Positions 32,484 through 40,973 are shown, counted from the stretch's first letter. The stretch is 64,000 nt of DNA from Oscillospiraceae bacterium (GCA_015068235.1 SVKY01000001.1:69660-133659); one strand, 5' to 3'. Made by a program: numbers and translations. The notes: generated by a model not told the origin, from the letters alone.

Positions 32484-33206
32484 CTATACGAAAAATTTTT
32501 CGTCAAAATTCACAGATTCCAGTTTTAAGATCTCTTCCGATGTCAATTCACGCGTCTTTCCGATTGGAAGGTCACCAAGCGTAAGCTCGCCCTCAGCGAT
32601 CCTTCGAAGGTAGGATACAGGCTTGCCTCTGCTTGCCAGCATTCTTCTGACCTGATGGTACTTTCCTTCTCTGACACGCACAATGCTTTTGCCATCGCCC
32701 AGCGGCTCCAAAATCGCCGGCAGGCACTTCGTACCGTCCTTCAGTTCACAGCCATTTCTGAATGCGATCACATCTTCTTCGGTCGTTGTGCCAAGATGCT
32801 CGGCATAATAGGTCTTTTCGATTTGATGCTTCGGCATAATAAGCCGATGCGCAAGATCGCCGTCATTTGTGAAGAGCAAAAGTCCTTCCGTCTCCAAATC
32901 CAATCTGCCAATTGGCATTAGCTTAGAGTATTCAGACGGCAAATACTGCATGACCGTAGGATAACGGTCATCCTTTGCAGCAGTCACGCAGCCGGCAGGC
33001 TTGTGCATCATTAATACAACACGGCGGCTGCTTTGGTGGATTTGAACTCCGTCAAGCGTGATCTTGTCGTGATCTTCGTTGATCTTTATCTCAGGAGATT
33101 TGACCACTGCGCCATTGACGCAAACTCTGCCACTTTTAATTACTTCTTTGATCTTACGGCGAGATTCCACACCCGCTTCGGATAAAAATCTGTCCAATCG
33201 TTGCAT
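32484..33206 (-). CDS. Pseudouridine synthase, RsuA/RluB family
   Basis: 240 residues from ATG 33206 (AAGGAG upstream). An N-terminal S4 RNA-binding domain (MQRLDRFLSEAGVESRRKIK) precedes the catalytic domain. The catalytic aspartate lies in GRLDLETEGLLL, followed by TNDG. It would isomerise a uridine in 16S or 23S rRNA. Length agrees with RsuA/RluB; which rRNA site cannot be told by eye. The end of the gene lies 200 bases from the next gene on the same strand. Confidence 0.93.
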   Translation of the reverse strand: MQRLDRFLSEAGVESRRKIKEVIKSGRVCVNGAVVKSPEIKINEDHDKITLDGVQIHQSSRRVVLMMHKPAGCVTAAKDDRYPTVMQYLPSEYSKLMPIGRLDLETEGLLLFTNDGDLAHRLIMPKHQIEKTYYAEHLGTTTEEDVIAFRNGCELKDGTKCLPAILEPLGDGKSIVRVREGKYHQVRRMLASRGKPVSYLRRIAEGELTLGDLPIGKTRELTSEEILKLESVNFDEKFFV

Positions 33207-33281
33207 CGCATCATCTCCTTGGAATATTTGTCCGATAAGGGACATACAGTTTACCACATCAATTACTTTAGGGGGAATACC

Positions 33282-33827
33282 ATGTTTGTTTTAACAGCAA
33301 AAATATCGAAAAGTAAGCTGATCGCTGTTGCTGTACTGCTGATCGCCGCAATTCTGATGATCATTCTGTTGTCATCAGGTTCGGGAAGCAAGGCATCAAA
33401 TGCACCTGTCGGCACAAGTAACGATGATCGTGTTGCCTATCTTGCGACCTATGGCTGGAGCGTGAACGCCACAGCCAACGAAACGCAAAAAGTCAAGATC
33501 CCTGATTCTTCAAATAACCGTGTTTTCTCACGCTATAATGATCTTCAGAAATCTCAGGGATTCGATCTGACGGAGTATGCAGGCAAGGAGGTCATGCGCT
33601 ATGTTTATGAGATTTTGAATTATCCCGATGCAAGCGCTCCTGTCTATGCAACGATTTTGGTATCCGACGGTAAGATCATCGGCGGCGATATTACAAATTC
33701 AGCGGCAGACGGCGTGATCCACGGCTTCAAAAACCCCTCTTCAAAAGTCGAGGAAACAAGCGTTCCCACTGAAATGACGACAGAGCCCGAAGAAAGTTCC
33801 GAACCAACCGAAGAAACACAGGAATAG
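33282..33827 (+). CDS. Membrane-anchored DUF4830 protein
   Basis: 181 residues from ATG 33282 (GGGGG six bases upstream). A single N-terminal helix (about 12-30, LIAVAVLLIAAILMIILLS) precedes a soluble domain whose segments AYLATYGWSVN, RYNDLQKSQGFDL and SDGKIIGGDIT match the pattern of DUF4830. The tail is rich in Thr, Pro, Ser and Glu (TEPEESSEPTEETQE). The domain probably lies outside the membrane. Function is unknown. It is divergent from the pseudouridine synthase. Confidence 0.8.
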   Translation: MFVLTAKISKSKLIAVAVLLIAAILMIILLSSGSGSKASNAPVGTSNDDRVAYLATYGWSVNATANETQKVKIPDSSNNRVFSRYNDLQKSQGFDLTEYAGKEVMRYVYEILNYPDASAPVYATILVSDGKIIGGDITNSAADGVIHGFKNPSSKVEETSVPTEMTTEPEESSEPTEETQE

Positions 33828-33921
33828 TATACCATACAGTTTTCGACATTGCAAGAAAAAGTTTCAAATTGGTTACAACAACCAACTTGATTGTTATTTT
33901 TCGCAAATTTGAAAAAGACTA

Positions 33922-33950
33922 TTGCATTTTCTTTATGCATCGCATATAAT
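33922..33950 (+). promoter_or_regulatory. Promoter of the FMN riboswitch-ribU transcript
   Basis: TTGCAT and TATAAT are separated by 17 bases, just upstream of the aptamer. Confidence 0.75.
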
Positions 33951-33963
33951 GTGAGCAATTCAA

Positions 33964-34078
33964 TATCTCTTCAGGGCAGGGTGAAATTCCCGACCGGCGG
34001 TAAAGTCCGCAAGCGTTTTTGCGCATGATTCGGTGCAATTCCGAAACCGACAGTAAAGTCTGGATGAAAGAAGAGTAC
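33964..34078 (+). ncRNA. FMN riboswitch (RFN element)
   Basis: The diagnostic blocks are all present: AGGGCAGGGTGAAATTCCCG, ACCGGCGGTAAAGTCCGC, GGTGCAATTCCGAAACCG and CAGTAAAGTCTGGATG. The closing stem is CTCTTC (33967-33972) with GAAGAG (34070-34075). FMN binding is known to switch off riboflavin uptake and synthesis genes, here ribU. Confidence 0.97.
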
Positions 34079-34108
34079 ATTTAATTTGTATCCTATTTGC
34101 ATCTTTTG

Positions 34109-34137
34109 CCCGAAGGTTTCTGCCTTCGGGATTTTTT
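34109..34137 (+). terminator. FMN riboswitch terminator
   Basis: CCCGAAGG/CCTTCGGG stem with loop TTTCTG followed by ATTTTTT, directly before the ribU ribosome site. It is the expected off-state structure of the riboswitch. Confidence 0.9.
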
Positions 34138-34149
34138 ATGGAGGTTATC

Positions 34150-34800
34150 ATGAAAAAGACAGATACGAAAAAATTGGCTGTTTTGGCAATGCTATGCGCA
34201 TTGGCATATATTATTGTGGCGTTTGTACGCATTCCAGCGGCACTTTTCCTAAAATATGAACCCAAAGATGTCGTCATTACGATCGGTGGATTCCTTTACG
34301 GACCGTTTGCATCACTCGCAATGTCGGTCGTTGTGTCTTTCATTGAAATGATTACGATCAGCGATACCGGCTGGATCGGTTTTGCGATGAACGTCTTATC
34401 CACAGCCGCCTTTGCCTGCACAGCTTCCTTGATTTACAAGAAAAAGCATACGCTCTCAGGTGCTGTACTCGGCATGGTCATCGGTACGATCATGATGACA
34501 GTTGTAATGGTTGCATGGAATTATGTGCTCACGCCGATTTATATGGAAACGCCTCGTAGCGAGGTTGCTAGCATGCTCCTTCCCGTATTTTTACCGTTTA
34601 ATTTGATCAAAGGCATCTTGAATGCGGCGATCACAGCACTGTTGTTTCGTCCTTTGGTGCAAACATTGCGCAAAGCAAATCTTTTTCCACAGAGCCAAAA
34701 TCAGAAAGCGCCCTCAGCTAAGCACAAGCTTTGGTTCTACATTTTCGCCGCAGTGTCTCTTTTGGTCGGCATCGCATGGATGATCTATAAAAATATTTAA
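34150..34800 (+). CDS. ribU: Riboflavin transporter substrate-binding (S) component
   Basis: 216 residues from ATG 34150 (GGAGG upstream; the in-frame ATG at 34138 overlaps the terminator). Five to six membrane helices are visible with the ECF-type start KLAVLAMLCALAYIIVAFVR. It binds riboflavin and works with a shared ECF energising module encoded elsewhere. The FMN riboswitch directly upstream supports the substrate assignment. The C-terminal part after about residue 175 is a polar stretch plus a last helix. Confidence 0.93.
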   Translation: MKKTDTKKLAVLAMLCALAYIIVAFVRIPAALFLKYEPKDVVITIGGFLYGPFASLAMSVVVSFIEMITISDTGWIGFAMNVLSTAAFACTASLIYKKKHTLSGAVLGMVIGTIMMTVVMVAWNYVLTPIYMETPRSEVASMLLPVFLPFNLIKGILNAAITALLFRPLVQTLRKANLFPQSQNQKAPSAKHKLWFYIFAAVSLLVGIAWMIYKNI

Positions 34801-34910
34801 CTCAGAAATCCCGATTTATCGTGCTGCTGTATGCACTCCTTATAATGTCATTATTTGACGTTGCATCTTTCGAGCAAGCAAATCTTGATATTGCTGTCCC
34901 TACAACATTC

Positions 34911-34943
34911 AAAAAGGAGAAGCCACGACGGCTTCTCCTTTTA
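34911..34943. terminator. Bidirectional terminator between ribU and obg
   Basis: A 13-bp stem AAAAGGAGAAGCC/GGCTTCTCCTTTT with loop ACGAC. Its own ends give A- and T-runs on both strands. The 110 bases between ribU and it show nothing recognisable. Confidence 0.85.
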
Positions 34944-36218
34944 TTATCGTTCGTAATCAAATTCAAAATCATAAATGCTGACTGTATCGCCGTCCTCAAT
35001 GCCCATTGCTTCGAGCTTTTCGAACAGGCCGCTCTTTCTGAGCTGACGGTCGAAATACATTCTGGATTCATAGTCTGCAAAATTGATATCATTGATCAAC
35101 TGCTGCAGCCATTTGCCTGAAATGACCCAAGTATCATCAAACTGCTGAATGGATAGGTCGTCAGCCTCCCCTGCTTCTGCCAAGGGCTTGACATATTCCG
35201 GCTCATAGACGATCACTGGCGGCAGATCCTTCAGCTTGCTCGCAACCACACGCATAAGCTGCTTTGTACCCTGCGTTGTGGCAGCAGAAATTTCATAAAA
35301 TTCATAGCCACGTTCCGTCACATACGCACGCAGACGCTTCAAATTATCGCTGCCCTCAGGGATCAAATCGCACTTATTTGCCGCAACGATCATCGGGCGG
35401 TTTGCCAAGTCGTCAGAATAGCTGCGCAATTCTTCATTGATCTTTTCAAAATCCTCGATTGGATCACGATCCTCGCAACCAGAAACATCAACAATGTGCA
35501 CCATCAAACGGCAACGATCAATATGGCGCAGGAAATCATGTCCCAAACCTGCCCCCTCAGCGGCACCCTCAATAATTCCGGGGATATCCGCCATAACAAA
35601 CGAAACGCCTTCGTCAACATAGATCACGCCCAAATTGGGATACAATGTTGTAAAATGATAGTTCGCGATCTTAGGACGTGCGTTGGAGGTCACGGACAGG
35701 AGTGTGGACTTACCGACATTCGGAAAACCGACCAAGCCGACATCCGCCAACAGCTTCAGCTCCAAAATGACCTCATGCTCCTCGCCCGGCAAGCCCGATT
35801 TTGCAAATCTCGGCACCTGACGTGTCGGTGTTGCAAAATGCTTGTTGCCCCAGCCACCACGACCGCCCTTGCAAAGAATATAATCATCAGAATCCGACAT
35901 GTCCTTGATGACCTCATTGGTCGCAGCATCTCTGATCACCGTACCTCTGGGGATCTGAATAATCAGGTCTTCACCTCTTTTACCTGAGCAACGACCACCT
36001 TGACCGTCTTGACCAGACGAAGCGGTATACTTTCTTTTATAGCGGAAATCCATCAGCGTTGACATATTGTCATTGACACGCAGGACGATATTGCCTCCCC
36101 TGCCGCCGTCACCGCCATCAGGACCACCTGCAGCAACGTACTTCTCTCGGTGGAATGCGACAGCACCGTTTCCGCCATTGCCTGCTTTGACAAAAATTTT
36201 AACTTTATCAACAAACAT
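34944..36218 (-). CDS. obg: GTPase Obg (CgtA)
   Basis: 424 residues from ATG 36218 (GGAGTG upstream). The glycine-rich Obg fold lies at 1-158 (MFVDKVKIFVKAGNGGNGAV). The GTPase domain has G1 GFPNVGKSTL, G3 DIPGI and G4 NKCD. A C-terminal OCT domain (about 345-424) completes the Firmicute form. Obg takes part in 50S assembly and stress/sporulation control. It follows the acetyltransferase gene by 35 bases. Confidence 0.97.
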   Translation of the reverse strand: MFVDKVKIFVKAGNGGNGAVAFHREKYVAAGGPDGGDGGRGGNIVLRVNDNMSTLMDFRYKRKYTASSGQDGQGGRCSGKRGEDLIIQIPRGTVIRDAATNEVIKDMSDSDDYILCKGGRGGWGNKHFATPTRQVPRFAKSGLPGEEHEVILELKLLADVGLVGFPNVGKSTLLSVTSNARPKIANYHFTTLYPNLGVIYVDEGVSFVMADIPGIIEGAAEGAGLGHDFLRHIDRCRLMVHIVDVSGCEDRDPIEDFEKINEELRSYSDDLANRPMIVAANKCDLIPEGSDNLKRLRAYVTERGYEFYEISAATTQGTKQLMRVVASKLKDLPPVIVYEPEYVKPLAEAGEADDLSIQQFDDTWVISGKWLQQLINDINFADYESRMYFDRQLRKSGLFEKLEAMGIEDGDTVSIYDFEFDYER

Positions 36219-36253
36219 CTTGCTCACTCCTTCGTATAGAGCACATTGTACTA

Positions 36254-36760
36254 TCATTCTAAATGCAATTTGTAATAAACCGCATCAAAGGTCTCACTGC
36301 CGTCAAAGCGGCTGTATTGACCGTAATGATCAAACTGAAAACCGCATTTTTGGATCACGCGCCCTGAAGCAACATTGTCGATCGCGTGATTGGACGCAAA
36401 GCTTCTTGCATTTAGATTGTGGTAAGCCCAATCAATCATAGCCTTCCCTGCCTCGGTAGCGTAGCCTTTTCCCCAATAATTGCGGTTGAAATTGTAACCG
36501 AGATCGTAATCTCCGTTTTGATTTTGACCGATACTGCCGCTTCCGATACATTTGCCACCGTCTTTTAGAAAAAAACCAAATTCGTAATCTTCATCATCAA
36601 TCGAAGCGATCCATTTTTTGACCTGTTCGACAGACTCATAAGGATTATAGGGCAGATATCTGTTTACCACACGATCGCTCACCCACTCAAAAACATCAGC
36701 TGCATCATCCTGTGTCAACGGTTTGATAATCAATCGTTGCGTCTGTATATATCTTTCCAT
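36254..36760 (-). CDS. GNAT-family N-acetyltransferase (RimJ/RimL-like)
   Basis: 168 residues from ATG 36760. The family pattern is clear: RYIQTQRLIIKPLTQDDA, GYNFNRNYWGKGYATEAGKA (acetyl-CoA loop) and the NVASGRVIQKCGF element. It would acetylate a protein N-terminus or a small molecule. Its position between the L21/Prp/L27 genes and obg, usually adjacent, indicates insertion or a lineage-specific arrangement. Only a terminator, no obvious own promoter, lies upstream. Confidence 0.85.
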   Translation of the reverse strand: MERYIQTQRLIIKPLTQDDAADVFEWVSDRVVNRYLPYNPYESVEQVKKWIASIDDEDYEFGFFLKDGGKCIGSGSIGQNQNGDYDLGYNFNRNYWGKGYATEAGKAMIDWAYHNLNARSFASNHAIDNVASGRVIQKCGFQFDHYGQYSRFDGSETFDAVYYKLHLE

Positions 36761-36775
36761 CTTCTGTGCCTCATT

Positions 36776-36809
36776 ATTAAAAAATCCCGAACATGGGAAT
36801 GTTCGGGAT
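36776..36809 (-). terminator. Terminator after rpmA
   Basis: An 11-bp stem ATCCCGAACAT/ATGTTCGGGAT with a short loop is followed on the minus strand by TTTTTTAAT. Because no promoter is seen between it and the acetyltransferase-obg genes, partial readthrough is likely. Confidence 0.85.
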
Positions 36810-36820
36810 TCCATTTGCAA

Positions 36821-37102
36821 TTACTGCTTAGCGTAAACGGAGCACTGCTTACGATCCTTGCCCTTGCGCTCGAACTTGACGGTGCCGTCAATCAGAGCGA
36901 ACAGGGTGTCATCGGTACCGATACCGACGTTGTTACCCGGATGGATGTGAGTGCCTCTCTGGCGAACCAGAATGTTGCCAGCCAGAACGAACTGACCGTC
37001 TGCGCGCTTTACGCCCAATCTCTTGGACTCGGAATCACGACCGTTCTTGGTGGAACCGCCGCCCTTCTTATGTGCGAAGAACTGAAAACCGATTTTCAGC
37101 AT
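36821..37102 (-). CDS. rpmA: 50S ribosomal protein L27
   Basis: 93 residues. The N-terminus [17 protein letters not shown] carries the Firmicute extension that must be removed by the Prp protease after FFA, exposing the tail that reaches the peptidyl-transferase centre. The body ([17 protein letters not shown]) is typical. It follows the prp gene by 3 bases. Confidence 0.97.
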   Translation of the reverse strand: MLKIGFQFFAHKKGGGSTKNGRDSESKRLGVKRADGQFVLAGNILVRQRGTHIHPGNNVGIGTDDTLFALIDGTVKFERKGKDRKQCSVYAKQ

Positions 37103-37105
37103 TTG

Positions 37106-37429
37106 TTACACCTCCATAACTTCGATATAATCAGGATACTCATCCCGCAATGACAGCATCGTCAGCATAAAGCCGGTCAAAACTGCCTGAACTGCGTCCT
37201 CATCATCGCAAACTGCGGGAAGCGTGAGGGTGATTCGGGGCTCGGTTTGGTTGACCTTGGTATTGGCATGATTGCCCAGCACATCATTGATCGTGCATTC
37301 AGCAAACTGCACTGCGCAAGAGATCGCAGAACATACAATGTCACTGCCCTCTTGAGCATAACCGCTATGTCCCGATACAGCAAAACCGTTGATTCTGCCG
37401 TTTTGATTGAAAATTTCTACCTTGGTCAT
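37106..37429 (-). CDS. prp: Ribosomal-processing cysteine protease Prp
   Basis: 107 residues. The catalytic His lies in SGHSGYA (about residue 21) and Cys in SDIVCSAIS (about 33), the Prp signature. It removes the N-terminal extension of L27, whose gene follows directly and carries the matching FFA site. It overlaps the rplU stop by one base (TAATG), so all three are co-translated. Confidence 0.95.
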   Translation of the reverse strand: MTKVEIFNQNGRINGFAVSGHSGYAQEGSDIVCSAISCAVQFAECTINDVLGNHANTKVNQTEPRITLTLPAVCDDEDAVQAVLTGFMLTMLSLRDEYPDYIEVMEV

Positions 37430-37740
37430 TACACGGAGATCTTTTCAATCTGCACCTTGGTATAGGGCTGTCTGTGACCACGGATGGACTTGGAATCCTT
37501 CTTCGGGCGGTACTTGAAGACGGTAATCTTCTTGGACTTGCCGTTCTTCAGAACCTTAGCTTCGACGGAAGCGCCTTTCACGACGGGAGCGCCGAACTTG
37601 GAGTTCTCTCCGTCAACGACTGCCAGCACCTGATCGAAGGTTACGGTTTCGTCAGTCTCGACGCCGAGCTTCTCGACAAAAATGATGTCGCCCTCCTTGA
37701 CGCTGTACTGCTTGCCACCGGTAACGATAATTGCCTGCAT
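37429..37740 (-). CDS. rplU: 50S ribosomal protein L21
   Basis: 103 residues from ATG 37740, which has AGGTAGGTG upstream; the earlier in-frame ATG lacks one. The sequence [18 protein letters not shown] and the C-terminal [18 protein letters not shown] block are those of L21, an early 23S rRNA-binding protein. First gene of the rplU-prp-rpmA unit. Confidence 0.97.
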   Translation of the reverse strand: MQAIIVTGGKQYSVKEGDIIFVEKLGVETDETVTFDQVLAVVDGENSKFGAPVVKGASVEAKVLKNGKSKKITVFKYRPKKDSKSIRGHRQPYTKVQIEKISV

Positions 37741-37825
37741 AATTGGTTGCACCTACCTTTTTTGTAGTCTCGCTCTCAAGGTGTGAGCATGGCTCAACTT
37801 TAGACCTCTTCGATGCGGCGGATAG
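37741..37825 (-). promoter_or_regulatory. 5' leader of the L21 operon, possible autoregulatory leader
   Basis: About 85 transcribed bases precede rplU. A GAGCCATGCTC segment and a GGTGTGAGC/GCTC pairing possibility are visible on either strand. Firmicute rplU mRNAs are known to carry an L21 leader, but I could not match its consensus by eye. Confidence 0.35.
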
Positions 37826-37854
37826 ATTATAACACCTGTTTTCAAAAAAGTCAA
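37826..37854 (-). promoter_or_regulatory. Promoter of rplU-prp-rpmA
   Basis: TTGACT and TATAAT on the minus strand with a 17-base spacer. Confidence 0.82.
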
Positions 37855-37924
37855 ATAGTATTTGACTATTTTTTTCATTTTTATTATAATATTTTCGGAA
37901 ATTTTCTTGCTTTACGGTGATCGA

Positions 37925-38890
37925 ATGAAAAAAACAGTGATATTTGCCCTTTGCATCGTAATTTTATTGACCGCATGCACTTCCTCAGTACCTGCAGAAT
38001 GTGAAATATTTGCGATGGATACATTTATGACAGTGCGCATTTGGGGAGAAACAGAACGGCTGAATGAAGTGACACAGCTGATTCGCACACTTGACGCTAC
38101 CCTCAGCGCCGAGCTTGAAACAAGTGACATATATGCCATCAATCAAAACAAGAACGGCATTGTAAGCGACTTGACAATAGAACTGATCAACAAAGCCTTG
38201 TACTACAGTGCAGAAACGGACGGAGCATTCGATCCGACGATCTATCCCCTCGTCTGCCAATGGCGAAGTGCAGCAGATACGCCGCCAACCCCAAATTTAG
38301 AACCGATCGGTTATCAAAACATCTCTATATCCGGTGACGAGATTACTTTGAAAAGTGAATCTGCATTGGATTTTGGCGGTATCGGCAAGGGCTTTGCAGC
38401 GCAAAAGTCGGTCGAGCTCCTGAAGGAATCGGAGGTCGAAGCCGCAATTCTATCCCTCGGCGGCAACGTACAAACACTCGGCGCAAAGCCCGACGGAAGC
38501 AAATGGGCTATCGGCATTGCCGACCCAAGCGCACCGAATGAACATATCGCGGTTGTGGAATTTGAAGGGTCGATGGCGCTCGTGACCTCAGGCTCGTATC
38601 AAAGATACTATGAGATCGGTGGCGAAAAATACCACCATATTCTCAATCCAAAAACCGGCTATCCTGCAGAAAATGAGCTTGCTTCCGTAACGATTCTCAC
38701 ACAAAACGGCACAATGGCGGATGCCTTTTCCACGGCACTTTTCGTCATGGGTCTTGAAAAAGCAAGTGAATTTTGGCGCAGCAGAAATGATTTTGATGCC
38801 GTATTCATTCTAAAAGACGGCTCGATCATGGCTACGGATGGAGCTGCTCTCCTGCTAAAAGAATGTGAATTTACGGTGATCGAACGATGA
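37925..38890 (+). CDS. apbE: FAD:protein FMN transferase, lipoprotein (ApbE)
   Basis: 321 residues from ATG 37925. A lipoprotein signal ends in LLTAC. The ApbE core is clear: MDTFMTVRIW, FDPTIYPLVCQW, ALDFGGIGKGFAAQKS, ILSLGGNVQTLG and the C-terminal HHILNPKTGYPAEN with the TMADAFSTALFVMG block. It attaches FMN to threonine of target flavoproteins such as Rnf/Nqr subunits outside the membrane. It overlaps the next gene by 4 bases. ACGGTGA serves as a weak ribosome site, and the same sequence recurs before the next gene. Confidence 0.95.
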   Translation: MKKTVIFALCIVILLTACTSSVPAECEIFAMDTFMTVRIWGETERLNEVTQLIRTLDATLSAELETSDIYAINQNKNGIVSDLTIELINKALYYSAETDGAFDPTIYPLVCQWRSAADTPPTPNLEPIGYQNISISGDEITLKSESALDFGGIGKGFAAQKSVELLKESEVEAAILSLGGNVQTLGAKPDGSKWAIGIADPSAPNEHIAVVEFEGSMALVTSGSYQRYYEIGGEKYHHILNPKTGYPAENELASVTILTQNGTMADAFSTALFVMGLEKASEFWRSRNDFDAVFILKDGSIMATDGAALLLKECEFTVIER

Positions 38891-39240
38891 AAACGAAAAC
38901 TTGGATTCTTATTTTTGCCACACTTGCACTGATTTGTTCGATTCTGAACCTGCTTCTTTTTTATGGCGGTGAAGAAAATAATACCGCACTTGTATATTCA
39001 GATGGAACGCTCGTTGAGCGCATCGATCTGACACAAGATGCGGATTATCGGATAGATTTTGGCAAAGAATGGAATATTTTGTCTGTAAAGAACGGAAAAA
39101 TCTCTGTCTCCTCTGCCTCCTGCGCAACGCAGGATTGCGTTCGGCACGGTCAGAGCAACCATGGCGCTCCAATCGTATGTCTGCCGAATCGCTTGGTTAT
39201 CGAGTTTGAAGATACGCAGCTTGACGCATTTCTAAAGTAA
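38887..39240 (+). CDS. NusG domain II-containing membrane-anchored protein
   Basis: 117 residues. One N-terminal helix (about 5-27) is followed by a NusG domain II-like fold with SCATQDCVRHGQSNHGAPIV, a conserved feature of this family of short proteins found beside apbE and rnf genes. The start overlaps the apbE stop (ATGA), which supports a joint role in assembling extracytoplasmic flavoproteins. The end overlaps the convergent CBS gene by 9 bases. Confidence 0.88.
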   Translation: MKTKTWILIFATLALICSILNLLLFYGGEENNTALVYSDGTLVERIDLTQDADYRIDFGKEWNILSVKNGKISVSSASCATQDCVRHGQSNHGAPIVCLPNRLVIEFEDTQLDAFLK

Positions 39241-39663
39241 GTGCCTGATATTTGAAGAAATATCACTTAAAGTCGCTGCCGCTTCGGTCGAAAAATCAGG
39301 AACTTTGGCTAAATCTCCGATGGAAACCATGCCGACAAGTTTACCGTTTTCCTTCACCGGAAGTCGCCGAATCTGCTTTTGCGCCATTAGATCCAAGGCT
39401 GTTTCCAGCGGCTCCGATGCCCCTACTGAAATCACACGCCTTGTCATAATCTCTGAGACCTTTACACTGTTTGCATCCTCTTCGGCGGCGACGCATCGCA
39501 AAACAATATCCCGATCCGTCACCATTCCACGCAGTTTTCCATCCTTCGTACACACGGGCAAAGCGCCAATGTTGTAACGTGATAACAGTCTTGCGGCAAT
39601 TGAAAGATTTTCTTCCGGCGAAACGCTGATCACTTTTTCCGACATAATGTCTTTGACCTGCAT
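39232..39663 (-). CDS. CBS-domain pair protein
   Basis: 143 residues made of two CBS motifs (MQVKDIMSEKVISVSPEENL and VKVSEIMTRRVISVGASEPL, each ending in a G-x-V/S-x-x-D/G element such as GMVTDRDI and GMVSIGDL). Such pairs bind adenine nucleotides and act as energy or ligand sensors. GGAGGG precedes ATG 39663. Partner unknown. Confidence 0.92.
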   Translation of the reverse strand: MQVKDIMSEKVISVSPEENLSIAARLLSRYNIGALPVCTKDGKLRGMVTDRDIVLRCVAAEEDANSVKVSEIMTRRVISVGASEPLETALDLMAQKQIRRLPVKENGKLVGMVSIGDLAKVPDFSTEAAATLSDISSNIRHLL

Positions 39664-39679
39664 ATTGAACCCTCCACAT

Positions 39680-39714
39680 AAAAATTCGCCTCACTCGACA
39701 ATCCTGAGTGAGGC
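39680..39714 (-). terminator. Terminator of the XRE/TPR regulator transcript
   Basis: A 9-bp stem GCCTCACTC/GAGTGAGGC followed on the minus strand by GAATTTTTATG. It now lies beyond the repeat copy at 39765-39945, that is, the repeat sits between gene and terminator. Confidence 0.75.
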
Positions 39715-39764
39715 GTTTGTCATATGGATTATTGACAGTGGGATTCGGAAATATACGCAGCAAT

Positions 39765-39945
39765 TAATACTAATCGCCGATTAGAACATTCATTTTAATC
39801 GGCGAAGGCAGTAAAAAAACGCTTTTTTACTGCCCGTTTTTGCGCTTATAAAGTAAGAATCGCAAAAACACGTCTCATACCAATCACAAATGCGCATATT
39901 GCCAATTAAAATGCTTTTGAGCATTTTAATTGGTGATTGGTATAA
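39765..39945 (+). repeat. 181-bp multi-hairpin repeat, copy A
   Basis: Non-coding, with imperfect terminal inverted repeats (TAATACTAATCGCCGATTA against TTATACCAATCACCAATTA, 15 of 19 identical). Four internal stem-loops follow: CGCCGATT/AATCGGCG, GGCAGTAAAAAA/TTTTTTACTGCC, GTTTTTGCG/CGCAAAAAC and CCAATTAAAATGCT/AGCATTTTAATTGG. The last is nested in ATACCAATCAC/GTGATTGGTAT. An inverted copy, about 95% identical by eye, lies at 46966-47147. The overlapping host gene ends inside it. It looks like a MITE or similar passenger element. Confidence 0.85.
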
Positions 39946-40973
39946 GATTCCTTCTTCAGCTTCTCTATATTCTTCAAGTAGCCTGAAACTGTTTCGCCCT
40001 CTTGCATATTCCAATCCTCACGCAGAATTTCCACAACCTTTTCGTATGCTTCGACAGCTCCGTTTTTATCACCGATGAGCACGGACAACTGTGCGATGGA
40101 ATCGTAATTATCAGTAAATCTGGGTGAAACCTCCAACGTTGCTGCCTTTTGGAAATCGGCGATCGCCTTTTCGTACATTCCGTTTTTCGCAAAGATATTG
40201 CCACGCTCCGTCCAAGCATGCCAATCGTCACCAAACTTCTCGACCATTTCATCGAAATATGGCATCGCAGAGCGCAGATCTGCCTTGTGCCATGCAATAT
40301 AGCCCTTGTAGAACAAATAGTGGTAGGTATCCTTGATGCGTCGCATTGCCTCCACAGCCTCCTCAGCTTCGGCAAATCGCCCGTCAGCAACCAAGTTATC
40401 GATCAGCCACATATAACCTGCTCTGTCATGCGGATTTTTCTTGATGTAGTCTTTGTAGAAGTCGATAATTCGCATATGATTGGTGATGCTCCAATCGATG
40501 AACACGCCATCCATCGCTTCACAGAAAATAGCGTGATTATTATGTCTTTCCGGTTCGATCTCTAAAGCTTGCTTTGCGATCTCAGCAGCCTTATTGCGGT
40601 ACATTCTGGCACGGTGGTTGTAAAGCTCCCCGAGCATTGTCAAACTCCGTCCACGATTGTTCAGCTCTAAGGAAGCCTCCTTCAAAAAGCGTTCGGCGTA
40701 GTCAAAATCCTCTCGGCTTAACACAACATCATTTTCGATCATACGCTCGATGCGCTGAAAATGTGTTTCTTCACCGCTGGCGAAGAGAGCATCGACCGTG
40801 ATGCCGAGAATTGAAGAAAGCTCCGGCAAAAGCGTGATATCGGGATAAGATAAACCATTTTCCCATTTTGATACAGCCTGCGAAGAAACGTTGAGTGCTT
40901 CAGCCAGCTTCTCCTGTGTCAGATTGCAGCGAAGACGATGCGTACGAATTTGTTTTGCAATGTTATTCTCCAT
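39906..40973 (-). CDS. XRE-family regulator with TPR repeats
   Basis: 355 residues from ATG 40973 (AAGGAG 8 bases upstream). The N-terminal helix-turn-helix (NLTQEKLAEALNVSSQAVSKWENG, about residues 17-40) precedes a TPR-like region with helix pairs up to about 340 (HDRAGYMWLIDNLVADGRFAE; YEKAIADFQKAATLE). The last 12 codons or so (from YTNHQ to the stop) are read from the 181-bp repeat inserted at the 3' end. The regulated genes are unknown; nadE lies upstream on the same strand. Confidence 0.88.
   Translation of the reverse strand: MENNIAKQIRTHRLRCNLTQEKLAEALNVSSQAVSKWENGLSYPDITLLPELSSILGITVDALFASGEETHFQRIERMIENDVVLSREDFDYAERFLKEASLELNNRGRSLTMLGELYNHRARMYRNKAAEIAKQALEIEPERHNNHAIFCEAMDGVFIDWSITNHMRIIDFYKDYIKKNPHDRAGYMWLIDNLVADGRFAEAEEAVEAMRRIKDTYHYLFYKGYIAWHKADLRSAMPYFDEMVEKFGDDWHAWTERGNIFAKNGMYEKAIADFQKAATLEVSPRFTDNYDSIAQLSVLIGDKNGAVEAYEKVVEILREDWNMQEGETVSGYLKNIEKLKKESYTNHQLKCSKAF

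Noticed and set aside
37913-38890. Repeated TTTACGGTGATCGAA before apbE and the next gene
   Set aside because: A 15-base match at two start sites; too short for a mobile repeat and probably reflects ribosome-site context or chance.
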